Source: Streptomyces griseoflavus (GTDB lineage Bacteria; Actinomycetota; Actinomycetes; Streptomycetales; Streptomycetaceae). From it: 64,000 bases of DNA. The position numbers and the translations under genes were made by a program. The DNA is taken from contig NZ_BMUC01000014.1 in NCBI RefSeq assembly GCF_014649995.1, forward strand, positions 89,314-153,313, read 5' to 3'. Below, piece after piece: positions 35,514 through 43,309 of the stretch. Every line of letters starts with the position of its first letter. Position 1 is the stretch's first letter. The notes under the pieces are model-generated. The model had not been told where the DNA came from. It saw only the letters and a list, made by a program, of their open reading frames with translations, and did not search any database.

Positions 35514-37121
35514 ATGGTGCAAAGCTGCGTCGTTGACCAGCCCTGTCATCCCTCGTCCACGACTACGCCACCTTTCGGGCAACTTTCCACCCCACACGGG
35601 CGCGGACCCGCCCTGATGTCCGGTGCCCTGCCGCCCCCGGGTGCGCACGCGCGGCAGCGGGTCAAGGTCCCCATGCGGCTGGTGGAGTCACCCCACTACT
35701 CCGACGCGGCGCTCAGCGTCTACGTGAAGGTGAAGGCGCTGGCACAGCGTCCCGAGGGATGCACGGCCGGGATCGCCACGCTCGCCTCGTACCTGCGCCT
35801 GTCCGAGTCGACCGTGCAACGCGGCCTGGCCCAGCTCCGCGCGGCCGGTCACGACGGCGTCGTGGAGTTACCGGAGAGCCGGCGCAGGTCCCTCCCGGGC
35901 GGCTACGGGACGACGGCCCGGAGGAGGGTCAGGCCGATGGCTCCGACGGAACGATTCGTCTGGCTGCCGGTGACCGCCAGCGAGTGCCTCCGCCCGCGCC
36001 TGCTGCGGGCCTTCGCCGTGATCACCCACGCCGTCGCCCTGAAGTACCCGCTGACCTCCCGGGTGCTCGCCCAGGTTCTCCGCCATCACTCGGGACGCCG
36101 GGCCGGCCTGCCCCTCACCGCGAGCGCGGTCACCCGTATCGTCGACGAACTCGACGCGTCGGGCTGGATCACCGTCCACCACCGGGCCGGCGAGCACGGG
36201 CGGCACCTGTTCGTGGTCCACGACGGCCGTACCGCCGCCGGCCGCGCGCCGCACGCACTGCCGGTGCGGACCGGCTTCCTTGATGACCAATCAGGTGCCC
36301 GGGTTGGTGAAGGGTCGCTCGCGTACAAGGAAGACCGGAGTACTGACCGACCCGATGACGAACCCGCCCGCCCCTCACCCGCCGTAGGCGAGAGACAGGT
36401 GGACGAGGAGGCAGCTGCCGCGGTCCCGCCCCTGCCGGTACCGGGCCGCGGCGATCGCGCGCTGCGCGCGGACGGCCCCGCTCCCTCACCCGCCGACGGC
36501 AGCCGGACGGACCGTCCCTACACGGGCCCCCGACTGACCTTCAGCCCCCGGCTCCACGCGGCACTGGAACCCGTGCGCTTCCTCGTCGGGGACCTGAACG
36601 CCTATCTGCAACGGCGCCTGGGGCGGGAGGTGGCCCGCCAGCTCGACGCCGGTACGGGCGTGGAACGCCTGCGCAGCCGCCTCACCCAGCGGCTCGCCGG
36701 AACCCTCGTCGAGGACATCCGTGATCCCGGGCGCTGGCTGCTCGGGGTGGCCCTGCCCCGCTGGGGGTGCGCCGACCCGGACTGCGAGACGGGCGTCCTC
36801 TGGTCGACCGGCCGCAGGTGCCGTGCCTGTCAGGAGGCGGCAGCGGACCGGCGCCCGATGCCGTGCGACGAGGGGAGCGCTCCCGCACCGCCACCGCTCC
36901 CGCAGGCCCCACCGGGCGGTGCCGCCGTCGACCGGCAGCACCGCCTCCGGCGGCCGGCACCGCGCGCGGACCTCCCCGACCCCACCCCACCACGGGCGGC
37001 GGGGCCCGTGGTGGTGGACCGCTGCCGAGGCCGGGGCGGAACCTGCTCCCGGCAGGCCCCCTACGGCCTGTGCTGGCGGTGCCGGGTGGAGGCGGCCAGC
37101 ACCGCGCCGGCGGAGTGGTGA
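35514..37121 (+). CDS. Helix-turn-helix protein with C-terminal zinc-ribbon-like motifs
   Basis: This protein of about 535 residues starts at ATG 35514 with AGGAGA 10 nt upstream; a second ATG at 35616 is also possible. It has a helix-turn-helix at GIATLASYLRLSESTVQRGL (about 83-102) and a second wing-type domain around LTASAVTRIVDELDASGWIT. The C-terminal part carries two cysteine groups: CADPDCETGVLWSTGRRCRAC, and CRGRGGTC with CWRC. I do not recognise a named family with confidence; proteins of this build are common on Streptomyces linear plasmids and chromosome arms. A role in replication or transcription is a guess. It marks the change from biosynthetic to plasmid-like content. Confidence 0.7.
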   Translation: MVQSCVVDQPCHPSSTTTPPFGQLSTPHGRGPALMSGALPPPGAHARQRVKVPMRLVESPHYSDAALSVYVKVKALAQRPEGCTAGIATLASYLRLSESTVQRGLAQLRAAGHDGVVELPESRRRSLPGGYGTTARRRVRPMAPTERFVWLPVTASECLRPRLLRAFAVITHAVALKYPLTSRVLAQVLRHHSGRRAGLPLTASAVTRIVDELDASGWITVHHRAGEHGRHLFVVHDGRTAAGRAPHALPVRTGFLDDQSGARVGEGSLAYKEDRSTDRPDDEPARPSPAVGERQVDEEAAAAVPPLPVPGRGDRALRADGPAPSPADGSRTDRPYTGPRLTFSPRLHAALEPVRFLVGDLNAYLQRRLGREVARQLDAGTGVERLRSRLTQRLAGTLVEDIRDPGRWLLGVALPRWGCADPDCETGVLWSTGRRCRACQEAAADRRPMPCDEGSAPAPPPLPQAPPGGAAVDRQHRLRRPAPRADLPDPTPPRAAGPVVVDRCRGRGGTCSRQAPYGLCWRCRVEAASTAPAEW

Positions 37122-37150
37122 CCGACGCGAGCCAGGTGCCGACGCCGTCG

Positions 37151-37981
37151 TCACTCCCTCGCTGCGGCCCCGACCGGCTGCTGAGCGGCGCCGACCGGCT
37201 GACCGACGGCCGGCGTGGGCTGTTCGGTGACCGCCCGGTGTTCCGTGCCGGGGAGGGGCAGGACGTCGCCGTCCGGCTCCAGGTCGTAGGCCGCCTTGAC
37301 GCTGCGCTTCTCCCGCCACAGGTGGAAGATCGCCATGCCCAGGATGGCCGTTCCGACGAGGTTGGCGACGAAGTGCCACCAGACCCGGTACGTGGTCAGC
37401 GCGACGCCGGGGTCGATCGCGCCGAACCAGGTGGACAGACCGATGGCCCGGCTGGCACCCAGCGCAACGGACACGGTCAGGACCAGGTGCTCCACCCCGT
37501 GGATGCCCTGCATCCACACGCCCATCCGCGCCCACTTGCGGGACTGCAGCTGACTGCTGACCCGGCGGGTGATCAGCATGATGCCGACCAGGCCGGCGAG
37601 GAAGATGAGGTTGCCCGTGAGGTGGAGGATCTCCATGCCGAGCGAGGGCTTGGTCGAGTCGACCTGACCCATTCCCCTGGCGAAGCTGTTGGCCCAGGGA
37701 GTCATCCACGCGTTGGAGTACGGGTGGGCGATCCAGTAGATGGCCTGGGCGATGTGTTCTTGGAAGTGGCCGATCTGCCCGACGACGCCCACACCGATCA
37801 GCCCCACCGCCGTCCGGTACAGCCACGGCCGCACCGGCCCCCGGTTCGCGTAGGCGAGGACGACGACCGCCGCCCACATCGCCACGGTCAGTCCGATGAA
37901 GAAAACTGCACCCAGGGTGTCCACGGTGGACACGGAGTTGCCCATCTCGTGCATTTCGTGCATTCCGGGTTTGTGATCCAT
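37151..37981 (-). CDS. DUF6008-like multi-pass membrane protein
   Basis: This 276-residue protein starts at ATG 37981 with AAGGAG 5 nt upstream. It begins MDHKPGMHEMHEMGN, a His/Met-rich N-terminus that could bind copper or another soft metal. About six hydrophobic helices follow (for example LGAVFFIGLTVAMWAAVVVL, GLVGIMLITRRV, FVANLVGTAILGMAIFHLW). Many conserved His lie in or near the helices (GHFQEHIAQ, ILHLTGN, GIHGVEHL, WWHFV). I think it belongs to the actinobacterial family DUF6008, of unknown function. It converges with the HTH gene and has no operon partner. Confidence 0.72.
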   Translation of the reverse strand: MDHKPGMHEMHEMGNSVSTVDTLGAVFFIGLTVAMWAAVVVLAYANRGPVRPWLYRTAVGLIGVGVVGQIGHFQEHIAQAIYWIAHPYSNAWMTPWANSFARGMGQVDSTKPSLGMEILHLTGNLIFLAGLVGIMLITRRVSSQLQSRKWARMGVWMQGIHGVEHLVLTVSVALGASRAIGLSTWFGAIDPGVALTTYRVWWHFVANLVGTAILGMAIFHLWREKRSVKAAYDLEPDGDVLPLPGTEHRAVTEQPTPAVGQPVGAAQQPVGAAARE

Positions 37982-38147
37982 GAGCGCTCCTTCGGTGGCT
38001 CCGGATACGGGACGGCCCGCACGACTGGCGGCGCCGACCAGCACGCTAGAAATCCCCGTTCCTGGTTCACCACTTCCGGGTTGCGGAGCTCCAGCTGCAC
38101 GAGCTCACGAGGCCAACGGTCCTTCAATGACCGGAGCCGGGGTAGTC

Positions 38148-38178
38148 CCGCCGATTATCACGGCGTGATAATCGGCGG
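38148..38178. promoter_or_regulatory. Partition-site-like palindrome, copy 1 (15-bp arms)
   Basis: The core TATCACG-G-CGTGATA is extended here to 15-bp perfect arms around a single central base. The same core occurs at 40246, 40377 and 42406, all within 4.3 kb and around the parAB genes. An odd-length palindrome repeated in this way is what a ParB centromere site looks like. Confidence 0.75.
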
Positions 38179-38344
38179 CCGCCGTCGACCGTCAGGGACA
38201 TCGCGCGCTCAGTCGACACGCAGCGTCCCCAGGGCCACACCTCATGTCCGTTGCGTCAAGGAGATGCGTTCCCTGCAGCCAGAGCATGTGTGCCCACCGG
38301 GAGAGCGGTGTCGTCGCATCGCTGCGACTCGGGCAGTGTGTGGA

Positions 38345-38412
38345 CGAGGAGCACCGTCGTGCGGGCGTCAGGAGTCCGGGCGGTAGAGAGACCACAACCC
38401 CGGTGCTCCTCG
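38345..38412. repeat. 12-bp inverted repeat with 44-nt spacer
   Basis: CGAGGAGCACCG (38345-38356) and CGGTGCTCCTCG (38401-38412) are perfect inverted copies. The role is unknown; a site for a recombinase, relaxase or replication protein is possible. Confidence 0.6.
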
Positions 38413-38475
38413 ACGCGAACGGTGCACGCCACGACGATACGGATGCGCGTCGAGGAGTGCCGGGGGCGGCGGGGT

Positions 38476-38498
38476 CCAGGGGCCGGCAAGGCCCCTGG
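38476..38498. terminator. 9-bp GC-rich hairpin
   Basis: CCAGGGGCC (38476-38484) and GGCCCCTGG (38490-38498) form a perfect stem with loop GGCAA. No gene ends beside it, so it could be a terminator for a leader RNA or a structural element of the repeat-rich region. Confidence 0.4.
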
Positions 38499-38653
38499 TA
38501 CCACCGGCGCTCACTGACGACGTTTTTGGCGAGGACGCCGAGCAGATGACCCTGACGATCAGCCCTCGAGGGCCTTCCGAGACGCCCACCCGCACTTATA
38601 AAGAATAGAGAGGCTCACGTTTCCGCAGGTCAGAGGCCCTGACAGAGGATCAG

Positions 38654-38868
38654 AACATGACTCCCACGTCAATTTGAGCGCACGTAACTTGCGCGGGGAG
38701 TCAAGGTGCCCCGTGTTGGTTGCGACCTAGATGCGCAATCCTGCGACGGGTGTCGGAACCCTCGTCAACATGACTCCGAAGTCATGTTCGACGCGCCCAA
38801 CGCGCAGATAGGTCGCGTCGTTGCTATCCATATGCGCAATCACTACTGTGCTCCGCGTCTAGGTTTCG
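38654..38868. repeat. Cluster of short direct and inverted repeats before the RepL-like genes
   Basis: AACATGACTCC occurs at 38654-38664 and 38767-38777. TGACTCCC and GGGAGTCA form an inverted pair across about 38659-38703. AACATGACT/AGTCATGTT forms a 9-bp dyad at 38767-38788. ATGCGCAATC occurs at 38731-38740 and 38832-38841. GTCTAGGTTTCG at 38857-38868 recurs at 40145-40156 before parA. These look like iterons or operators for the two winged-helix proteins that follow. Confidence 0.6.
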
Positions 38869-38890
38869 ATCTTGAGGAGCGCGTAGCGTC

Positions 38891-39547
38891 ATGACTGCCC
38901 AGCCTCAAGGGGACCCTCGTCGGGTCCCCGGCTCGTCCCCGCCTCGTGCGCCGAGCCCGAGCAGCCCGTACGCGGGCACGCTCGGTCCACGGAGAAATCT
39001 TGTCGAGTTGCCTGTCGGCCACACGGCAGAGGTCAAACCCCCGGTTACCGCGGGCGACTTCGTCGGCAAGTACTTCGCCCAGGACAGCCTGGAGTTCCTG
39101 CGCTGGGCCGCCAGGTACTTCAGGGGCGACAATGTGACCCTGTGCGTCCTGCTGTACATGATGGGAAGTCAGGAAGTGGGAGGGGCTGTCGAGCTCAAGC
39201 AGACCCAGATCGCTGCCGAGCTGGACATGGATCCCGCTCAGGTGTCACGGGCGCAGTCCAAGCTGAAGCGGCTGGGGCTCGCCTACTCGCCGAAGAAGGG
39301 GTCGATCCAGCTCCAGCCCGCGGTGACCCTTCGTGGCGGCTACCGACAGATCAGCAAGCCCGTACGAGGGTCAGTGGCCAAGAGTGTCAAGGTCCAGGTG
39401 GAACAGCTGAGCCTTCTGAATGAGCTCGTGCTTGATCCCGACGTTCCAGAAGAGTTCAGGGGTATGGCCCTTCCAGGTGCGAAGCTGCCTGAACCGTCGT
39501 CAAGGACGCACAAGCGGAAGCGTGCGGAGAAGAAGCCGGAGGCGTGA
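38891..39547 (+). CDS. RepL/MarR-like winged-helix protein 1 (possible replication protein)
   Basis: This 218-residue protein has a winged helix in the middle: VELKQTQIAAELDMDPAQVS and RAQSKLKRLGLAYSPKKGSI (about 96-140). This pattern is shared with RepL-type replication proteins and MarR regulators. The C-terminus is Lys/Arg-rich (THKRKRAEKK). ATG 38891 follows GAGGAGCGCG at a rather long 13-nt distance. It sits right after a repeat cluster and is coupled to a second protein of the same fold. Replication initiation or copy control is likely from this position, but no direct catalytic motif exists to prove it. Confidence 0.65.
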   Translation: MTAQPQGDPRRVPGSSPPRAPSPSSPYAGTLGPRRNLVELPVGHTAEVKPPVTAGDFVGKYFAQDSLEFLRWAARYFRGDNVTLCVLLYMMGSQEVGGAVELKQTQIAAELDMDPAQVSRAQSKLKRLGLAYSPKKGSIQLQPAVTLRGGYRQISKPVRGSVAKSVKVQVEQLSLLNELVLDPDVPEEFRGMALPGAKLPEPSSRTHKRKRAEKKPEA

Positions 39548-39549
39548 GG

Positions 39550-40095
39550 ATGAGGACTGCAGCGTCTGCGAACCCGGAGCCGCCGGAGCTGACATACGGC
39601 ACCTTCAACGGCTTCGCCTACATGCCCGCGATGCCGGGAATCGCCTACCGAGTGCTGTTCCGGCTCCTGGGGACCCAGGAGCCGGGAGGGCGTTGCCTGG
39701 TCACCGAAGAGGAGCTGGCCGAAGCCCTCGAGGTGCACCGCTCCATGGTGGGTCGGGGACTGCAGGCCCTGATCCTCGCCAAGCTGGTGTTCCGTCAGGC
39801 CAAGGGCATCTACCTGCTCAACCCGATGATCAGTGGCGCACGCAGTGTCACTGAGCACCTGGAGGCCATCGGGACACTCGATCCTGCGGATCGTCTCGAC
39901 GTCGACGACTACCAGGAGCGCTACGAAGCCTCCGTCGCTCAGGCCGAGCAGGAGAAGAAGGAGAAGCGCCTGGGCCGCAGGAGTTCGCCCGGCTGCTCGA
40001 AGCCGGCCAAGGCTGCCGCTCCCGAGGGAACCGCGGACGTACTGAGCCTTTCGACGGCCCGCGGCCGGTCCCGGCGGAGGCCGCCCCGTTCGTGA
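39550..40095 (+). CDS. RepL/MarR-like winged-helix protein 2
   Basis: This 181-residue protein is a paralogue in fold of its neighbour. CLVTEEELAEALEVHRSMVG and RGLQALILAKLVFRQAKGIY are followed by LLNP; the closing GIYLLNP matches the wing end of RepL proteins (often VYMLNP). I start it at ATG 39550 because GGAGG lies 7 nt before; the GTG at 39544 that overlaps the preceding stop is too close to that site. The C-terminus is basic. A perfect terminator follows 16 nt after the stop, so the two genes form a closed unit for replication or copy control. Confidence 0.65.
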   Translation: MRTAASANPEPPELTYGTFNGFAYMPAMPGIAYRVLFRLLGTQEPGGRCLVTEEELAEALEVHRSMVGRGLQALILAKLVFRQAKGIYLLNPMISGARSVTEHLEAIGTLDPADRLDVDDYQERYEASVAQAEQEKKEKRLGRRSSPGCSKPAKAAAPEGTADVLSLSTARGRSRRRPPRS

Positions 40096-40110
40096 CACGG
40101 TCGGCACACC

Positions 40111-40142
40111 ATTGAGGCCCCCGCCGGAGCGGGGGCCTCAAT
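40111..40142 (+). terminator. 14-bp hairpin terminator of the RepL-like unit
   Basis: ATTGAGGCCCCCGC (40111-40124) and GCGGGGGCCTCAAT (40129-40142) pair perfectly around CGGA. It lies 16 nt after the second winged-helix gene. Confidence 0.9.
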
Positions 40143-40245
40143 GTGTCTAGGTTTCGGAATACACCTTACCTCTCCACTCGCCTCGGCACCACAGAGGATC
40201 TTGACGTCGACGTCAATCAGGCGCCTCTCGAGGGCGGGTCAGCAG

Positions 40246-40260
40246 TATCACGCCGTGATA
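40246..40260. promoter_or_regulatory. Partition-site-like palindrome, copy 2
   Basis: TATCACGCCGTGATA, with central C where the other plus-strand copies have G, so it is the same site in the other orientation. It lies 221 nt before parA. Confidence 0.72.
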
Positions 40261-40373
40261 ATCCGGCGGTCCCTCTCCGGTCGCCCAGAAGACGCCTGCG
40301 CGCATGTGGTGCGTCAGGTTTTCGAGGACCGTGTCCAGCCTGGGACTGCACAGGCGCGGCGACGTCGGACGGT

Positions 40374-40394
40374 GATTATCACGGCGTGATAATC
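40374..40394. promoter_or_regulatory. Partition-site-like palindrome, copy 3
   Basis: GATTATCACG and CGTGATAATC surround one G, giving 10-bp arms. It lies 87 nt before the parA start, so a protein bound here could also repress parA. Confidence 0.75.
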
Positions 40395-40463
40395 CCGTTG
40401 GGGCGTGCCATGGGGTGAAATCGCGTCAGAACCTGCAAACCGGGTGCCATTCCACCGCCAAGA

Positions 40464-40480
40464 GTCAGTATGCTGACGTC
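40464..40480 (+). promoter_or_regulatory. parA promoter -10 and dyad, probably leaderless
   Basis: GTCAG (40464-40468) and CTGAC (40473-40477) flank TATG. The -10-like TATGCT (40469-40474) ends 6 nt before the ATG, and no ribosome site is present, so the transcript would start at or next to the start codon. The dyad overlaps this -10 element, which suits autorepression. Confidence 0.5.
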
Positions 40481-41644
40481 ATGGCTTCCCCATACTCCGA
40501 CGGAGACCGGGAAAAGGTAGCGTCCAAGCTGCCCTCGGCGCTCCAGCAAGCACTCAAGGTTCGCGCCGCCGAACTCAGCCTGGACATCCAGGACGCCGTC
40601 GAGGCCGCCATCAACGAATGGCGCGGCAGCACGGGCAGCGGCGCCGAGGTGGACACCGCCGGTGCGAAGTCGTTCTCCACGTGGCTGCCGCCAGGGCTGT
40701 ATGAACGGTTCAAGGAGACCTGCACCGATCGCGGCGTCTCCTACACCCAGGGCCTTGCCCGGTCGATCCGGGACTGGCTCGACGCGAACCCCTCCCCCCG
40801 GCACGGGGCCCGCGGAACCGACCCCGAACGGAAGATCGTCGGCAACCAGAAGGGCGGGGTCGGCAAGACCGCCATCTCCGCCGGGATCGGCGAGGCCTAC
40901 GCCGAGGCGGGCAAGCGCGTCCTCGTCGTCGACTTCGACCCGCAGGGACACCTCAGCGAACAGCTCGGAGTCCCGCAGATCGAACCCAACCACGACAGCC
41001 TGGTCTCCCACATGTGCGGTGAAGGAAAGGGAGACCTGCGCGACCTGGTCGTGGAGATAGACGATCCGCGGTACGAGAAGCGTCTGCACGTGCTGCCCGC
41101 CTGCTTCGACGGGTTCCTCCTCGACGCGAAGATCGCCGTCGTGGCGACGCAGAAGCGCGGCTTCCAGAAGGAAGCGGCCCTGGAGCTGGCCCTGCGTCCC
41201 CTGGAAGCCGACTACGACGTCATCATCGTGGACTGCCCGCCCAGCCTCGGCATCGCGATGGACGCCGCCCTCTACTACGGGCGCCGGCGCCGCGGCGAGC
41301 CCGCCGGCGTCTCCGGGGTCATCATCCCGGTACTCGCGGAGGACTCCTCCGCCACCGCCTACGGCATGCTCGCCCAGCAGATCGAGGACCTTTGCGAAGA
41401 CCTGTCCCTGGACATGGACTACCTCGGCCTGGTCGTCAACCTGTACGACTCGCGCCGCGGCTACGTCGCCACGTCGTCCTTGGACAACTGGAAGTCGCTC
41501 GGGGACCCGAAGGTCCTTGCCGTCATCGGCGATCTGAAGGAACAGCGCGAAGCGGTCCGCAAACGGATGCCGTTGCTGACCTACGCGCCTCACAGTGACC
41601 AGGCGGAAGCCATGCGGCAAGTAGCGAGGGGAGCAACCCGTTGA
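40481..41644 (+). CDS. parA: ParA partition ATPase with N-terminal ribbon-helix-helix-like segments
   Basis: This 387-residue protein is a Walker-type ParA: KGGVGKT (124-130) is the deviant Walker A, DFDPQG (151-156) is motif A', and IIVDCPPS is Walker B. ParA moves plasmid copies on the nucleoid with ParB and the centromere. The first 105 residues are unlike the usual helix-turn-helix of long ParAs. They hold two similar stretches, KLPSALQQALKVRAAELSLD (about 16-35) and WLPPGLYERFKETCTDRGVS (about 69-88), each with the beta-strand/two-helix rhythm of ribbon-helix-helix proteins. They may bind the operator dyad before parA. The ATG at 40481 is chosen over a longer frame from 40415 because homology-like sequence and a -10 element begin there. 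ParB overlaps by TTGA. Confidence 0.93.
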   Translation: MASPYSDGDREKVASKLPSALQQALKVRAAELSLDIQDAVEAAINEWRGSTGSGAEVDTAGAKSFSTWLPPGLYERFKETCTDRGVSYTQGLARSIRDWLDANPSPRHGARGTDPERKIVGNQKGGVGKTAISAGIGEAYAEAGKRVLVVDFDPQGHLSEQLGVPQIEPNHDSLVSHMCGEGKGDLRDLVVEIDDPRYEKRLHVLPACFDGFLLDAKIAVVATQKRGFQKEAALELALRPLEADYDVIIVDCPPSLGIAMDAALYYGRRRRGEPAGVSGVIIPVLAEDSSATAYGMLAQQIEDLCEDLSLDMDYLGLVVNLYDSRRGYVATSSLDNWKSLGDPKVLAVIGDLKEQREAVRKRMPLLTYAPHSDQAEAMRQVARGATR

Positions 41645-42753
41645 GCAAGGCGGACACCCTGGGATCGGCACCCGCGTTCGGCGCGGCCCGCGGCGCCCGG
41701 TCCTCCCGGCGCAACCTCATCGACCAGACCATCGCCGGTGAGGAGTCGACCGCGGCGGCCATCACCGAGCTGCCGGTCACCCTCATCAGCGACAACCCCG
41801 ACAACCCGCGCAACCACCTGCGCAACCTCGACGAGACGGTGCAGAGCGTCCGCGAGGTCGGCATCATCATCCCCATCGCCGTGGCCACGGTCGACGCCTA
41901 CCTGCGCACCCGCCCGGAACGCGCCGACGAACTCGACGCCGGGGCGCAGTACATCGTCGTCGACGGCCACCGCCGCCTCGAGGCCGCTCGCCGCGTCGGG
42001 GTGGCCACCATCCCGGTCCGGGTCGACAACGGACGGGTCGCCACCGACGAGACTCTCCTCGAGGCCGCGTTCGTCGCGAACTACCACCGCGACGATATGA
42101 CCGACCTCGAGGAAGCGCACGCTCTCAAGGGCCTCGTCGACTACTACGGTTCCCAGACCAAGGCGGCCAAGCGGCTGGGCATCCCGCAGAACACGATCTC
42201 CAGCAAGCTGTCCTTGCTGAAGCTCACTCCCGAGCTCCAGAAGGACCTGGTCACCGGCGTGCGGAAGGTGGAACACGTCCGCAACCTCGGCAAGCTGTCG
42301 CCCGAGGAGCAGAAAACCAAGGCCGACGAACGGGCGGAAGCCGCACGCCGGAAGGCGGAGAGCCAGCCGCAGCAGGTCGTCGAGCGTTCAGCCGGCCCCG
42401 CCGAATATCACGGCGTGATAATCCCGGAGACGGCTCCCGCTCCAGCCGCCCCGCCGTCCCCGCCCGTCGTGCCTGGTGCCCCTCCGTCGTCCCCCGTGCG
42501 TGAGCCGGCCACCGAGTCCGTCCCGGAACCGCGCACCGGCACGGCGGAACCCGCGACGGCGAACGCGGAGGCGGCGCAGCCGAAGCAGCCGAAGCGGCTT
42601 CCTTACGACGACGCCTTCTACTGCGTGCACCATCTCCACCAGAAGATGACGCCCGAGACGTTCGCACGAGGAGCCCGCGTGTGGATGGACGTGCTGCGGG
42701 AGCAGCACCCGGACGAGTACGAGGCCCTGCTGGCCGAGCTGGGAGCCCGATAG
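41641..42753 (+). CDS. parB: ParB centromere-binding protein
   Basis: This 370-residue protein has the ParB N-domain with IVVDGHRRLEAARRVG (105-120), the nucleotide-binding GxHRR box of the CTP-switch type. It also has the helix-turn-helix GSQTKAAKRLGIPQNTISSK (170-189). A long Pro/Ala/Glu linker (about 240-320) leads to a helical dimer domain at the C-terminus (YDDAFYCVHHLHQKMTPETF). It starts at TTG 41641 inside the parA stop. Residues 256-260 (Tyr-His-Gly-Val-Ile) are encoded by a copy of the putative centromere palindrome, which lies in the linker where sequence is free to vary. The gene ends before a strong terminator. Confidence 0.93.
   Translation: MSKADTLGSAPAFGAARGARSSRRNLIDQTIAGEESTAAAITELPVTLISDNPDNPRNHLRNLDETVQSVREVGIIIPIAVATVDAYLRTRPERADELDAGAQYIVVDGHRRLEAARRVGVATIPVRVDNGRVATDETLLEAAFVANYHRDDMTDLEEAHALKGLVDYYGSQTKAAKRLGIPQNTISSKLSLLKLTPELQKDLVTGVRKVEHVRNLGKLSPEEQKTKADERAEAARRKAESQPQQVVERSAGPAEYHGVIIPETAPAPAAPPSPPVVPGAPPSSPVREPATESVPEPRTGTAEPATANAEAAQPKQPKRLPYDDAFYCVHHLHQKMTPETFARGARVWMDVLREQHPDEYEALLAELGAR
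42406..42420. promoter_or_regulatory. Partition-site-like palindrome, copy 4, inside parB
   Basis: TATCACGGCGTGATA in frame within parB, followed by ATCCC as in copy 3. Its presence in coding DNA at an unconstrained linker argues that the DNA site itself is selected. Confidence 0.72.
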
Positions 42754-42766
42754 CGGACCACCCAGC

Positions 42767-42798
42767 GGCCCCGCTCGCCTTCCCCGGTGAGCGGGGCC
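42767..42798 (+). terminator. Hairpin terminator after parB
   Basis: GGCCCCGCTC (42767-42776) and GAGCGGGGCC (42789-42798) are perfect inverted copies with a 12-nt loop, 14 nt after the parB stop codon. 42799-42904 holds no gene. Confidence 0.8.
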
Positions 42799-42904
42799 TC
42801 CGCGGACGGTGCTGTCCGGCCGGACAGGCCATCACCAAGCGCGCGGTTGCCCCAAGATACGAGGCGCTGCCCGCCTGACTCCGTGGCGGACGCTGTGCGA
42901 GACG

Positions 42905-43309
42905 TCAGGTGTGCGTGCCGAAGATTTCGATCTCGCAGCGGGCTGCCCCGCTGCGCTTGATGCGTGCGTCGGCGGTGACCAGGGGGACGTCGAGGGCTTC
43001 GGCCAGCGCGACATACTGGGCGTCGTAGGCGGACAGGTGGGCGCGGAGGCTTTTCAGGCGCGGCCAGAGCGGCAGAACGTCGTGTCGCTCGATAGGGAAC
43101 GCCCGGTAATTGGCCAGGGCGGTGTCGGCTTCCCGCTCGGTGATCTTCTGCCCGCGCATCAGCCCGAGAAGCGCCGACAGGATTTCCCCGTCGAGTACGT
43201 ACGGCGCATCCAGGGTGTGCGCCGCGGTCACCCGCCGGGCGATGGATTCTCCCGTCTCGGTCTTCGCAACCAGGAGTTCGACCATGGCCGAGCAGTCGAT
43301 GACGGTCAA
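42905..43309 (-). CDS. vapC: VapC-type PIN-domain toxin
   Basis: This 134-residue protein is a PIN-domain ribonuclease. The acidic residues are Asp5 (TVIDCSA), Glu42 (DGEILSA), Asp96 (SAYDAQYV) and Asp114 (VTADARI), which is the complete metal-binding set. VapC toxins cut RNA, often tRNA, when not held by VapB. Its ATG overlaps the vapB stop as ATGA, so toxin and antitoxin are made together. Such a pair next to parAB would kill cells that lose the replicon. It is convergent with parB, with the terminator between them. Confidence 0.92.
   Translation of the reverse strand: MTVIDCSAMVELLVAKTETGESIARRVTAAHTLDAPYVLDGEILSALLGLMRGQKITEREADTALANYRAFPIERHDVLPLWPRLKSLRAHLSAYDAQYVALAEALDVPLVTADARIKRSGAARCEIEIFGTHT

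Larger units (their letters stand above)
37982..38890. other. Gene-poor, repeat-rich region (possible plasmid origin)
   Basis: No protein gene is supported in these 909 nt. They hold the largest partition-site palindrome (38148-38178), a 12-bp inverted repeat (38345-38356/38401-38412), a 9-bp hairpin (38476-38498), and paired direct and inverted repeats at 38654-38868 directly before two RepL-like genes. Base composition drops below that of the flanks after 38590. This is where I would place the replication origin or rep operator. Confidence 0.5.
40143..40480. other. parA upstream region
   Basis: No gene is supported here. The stretch holds GTCTAGGTTTCG (40145-40156, a direct repeat of 38857-38868), the perfect palindrome TTGACGTCGACGTCAA (40201-40216), two partition-site palindromes and a small dyad at the parA start. 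It is therefore both the promoter region and probably the main centromere. Confidence 0.65.
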
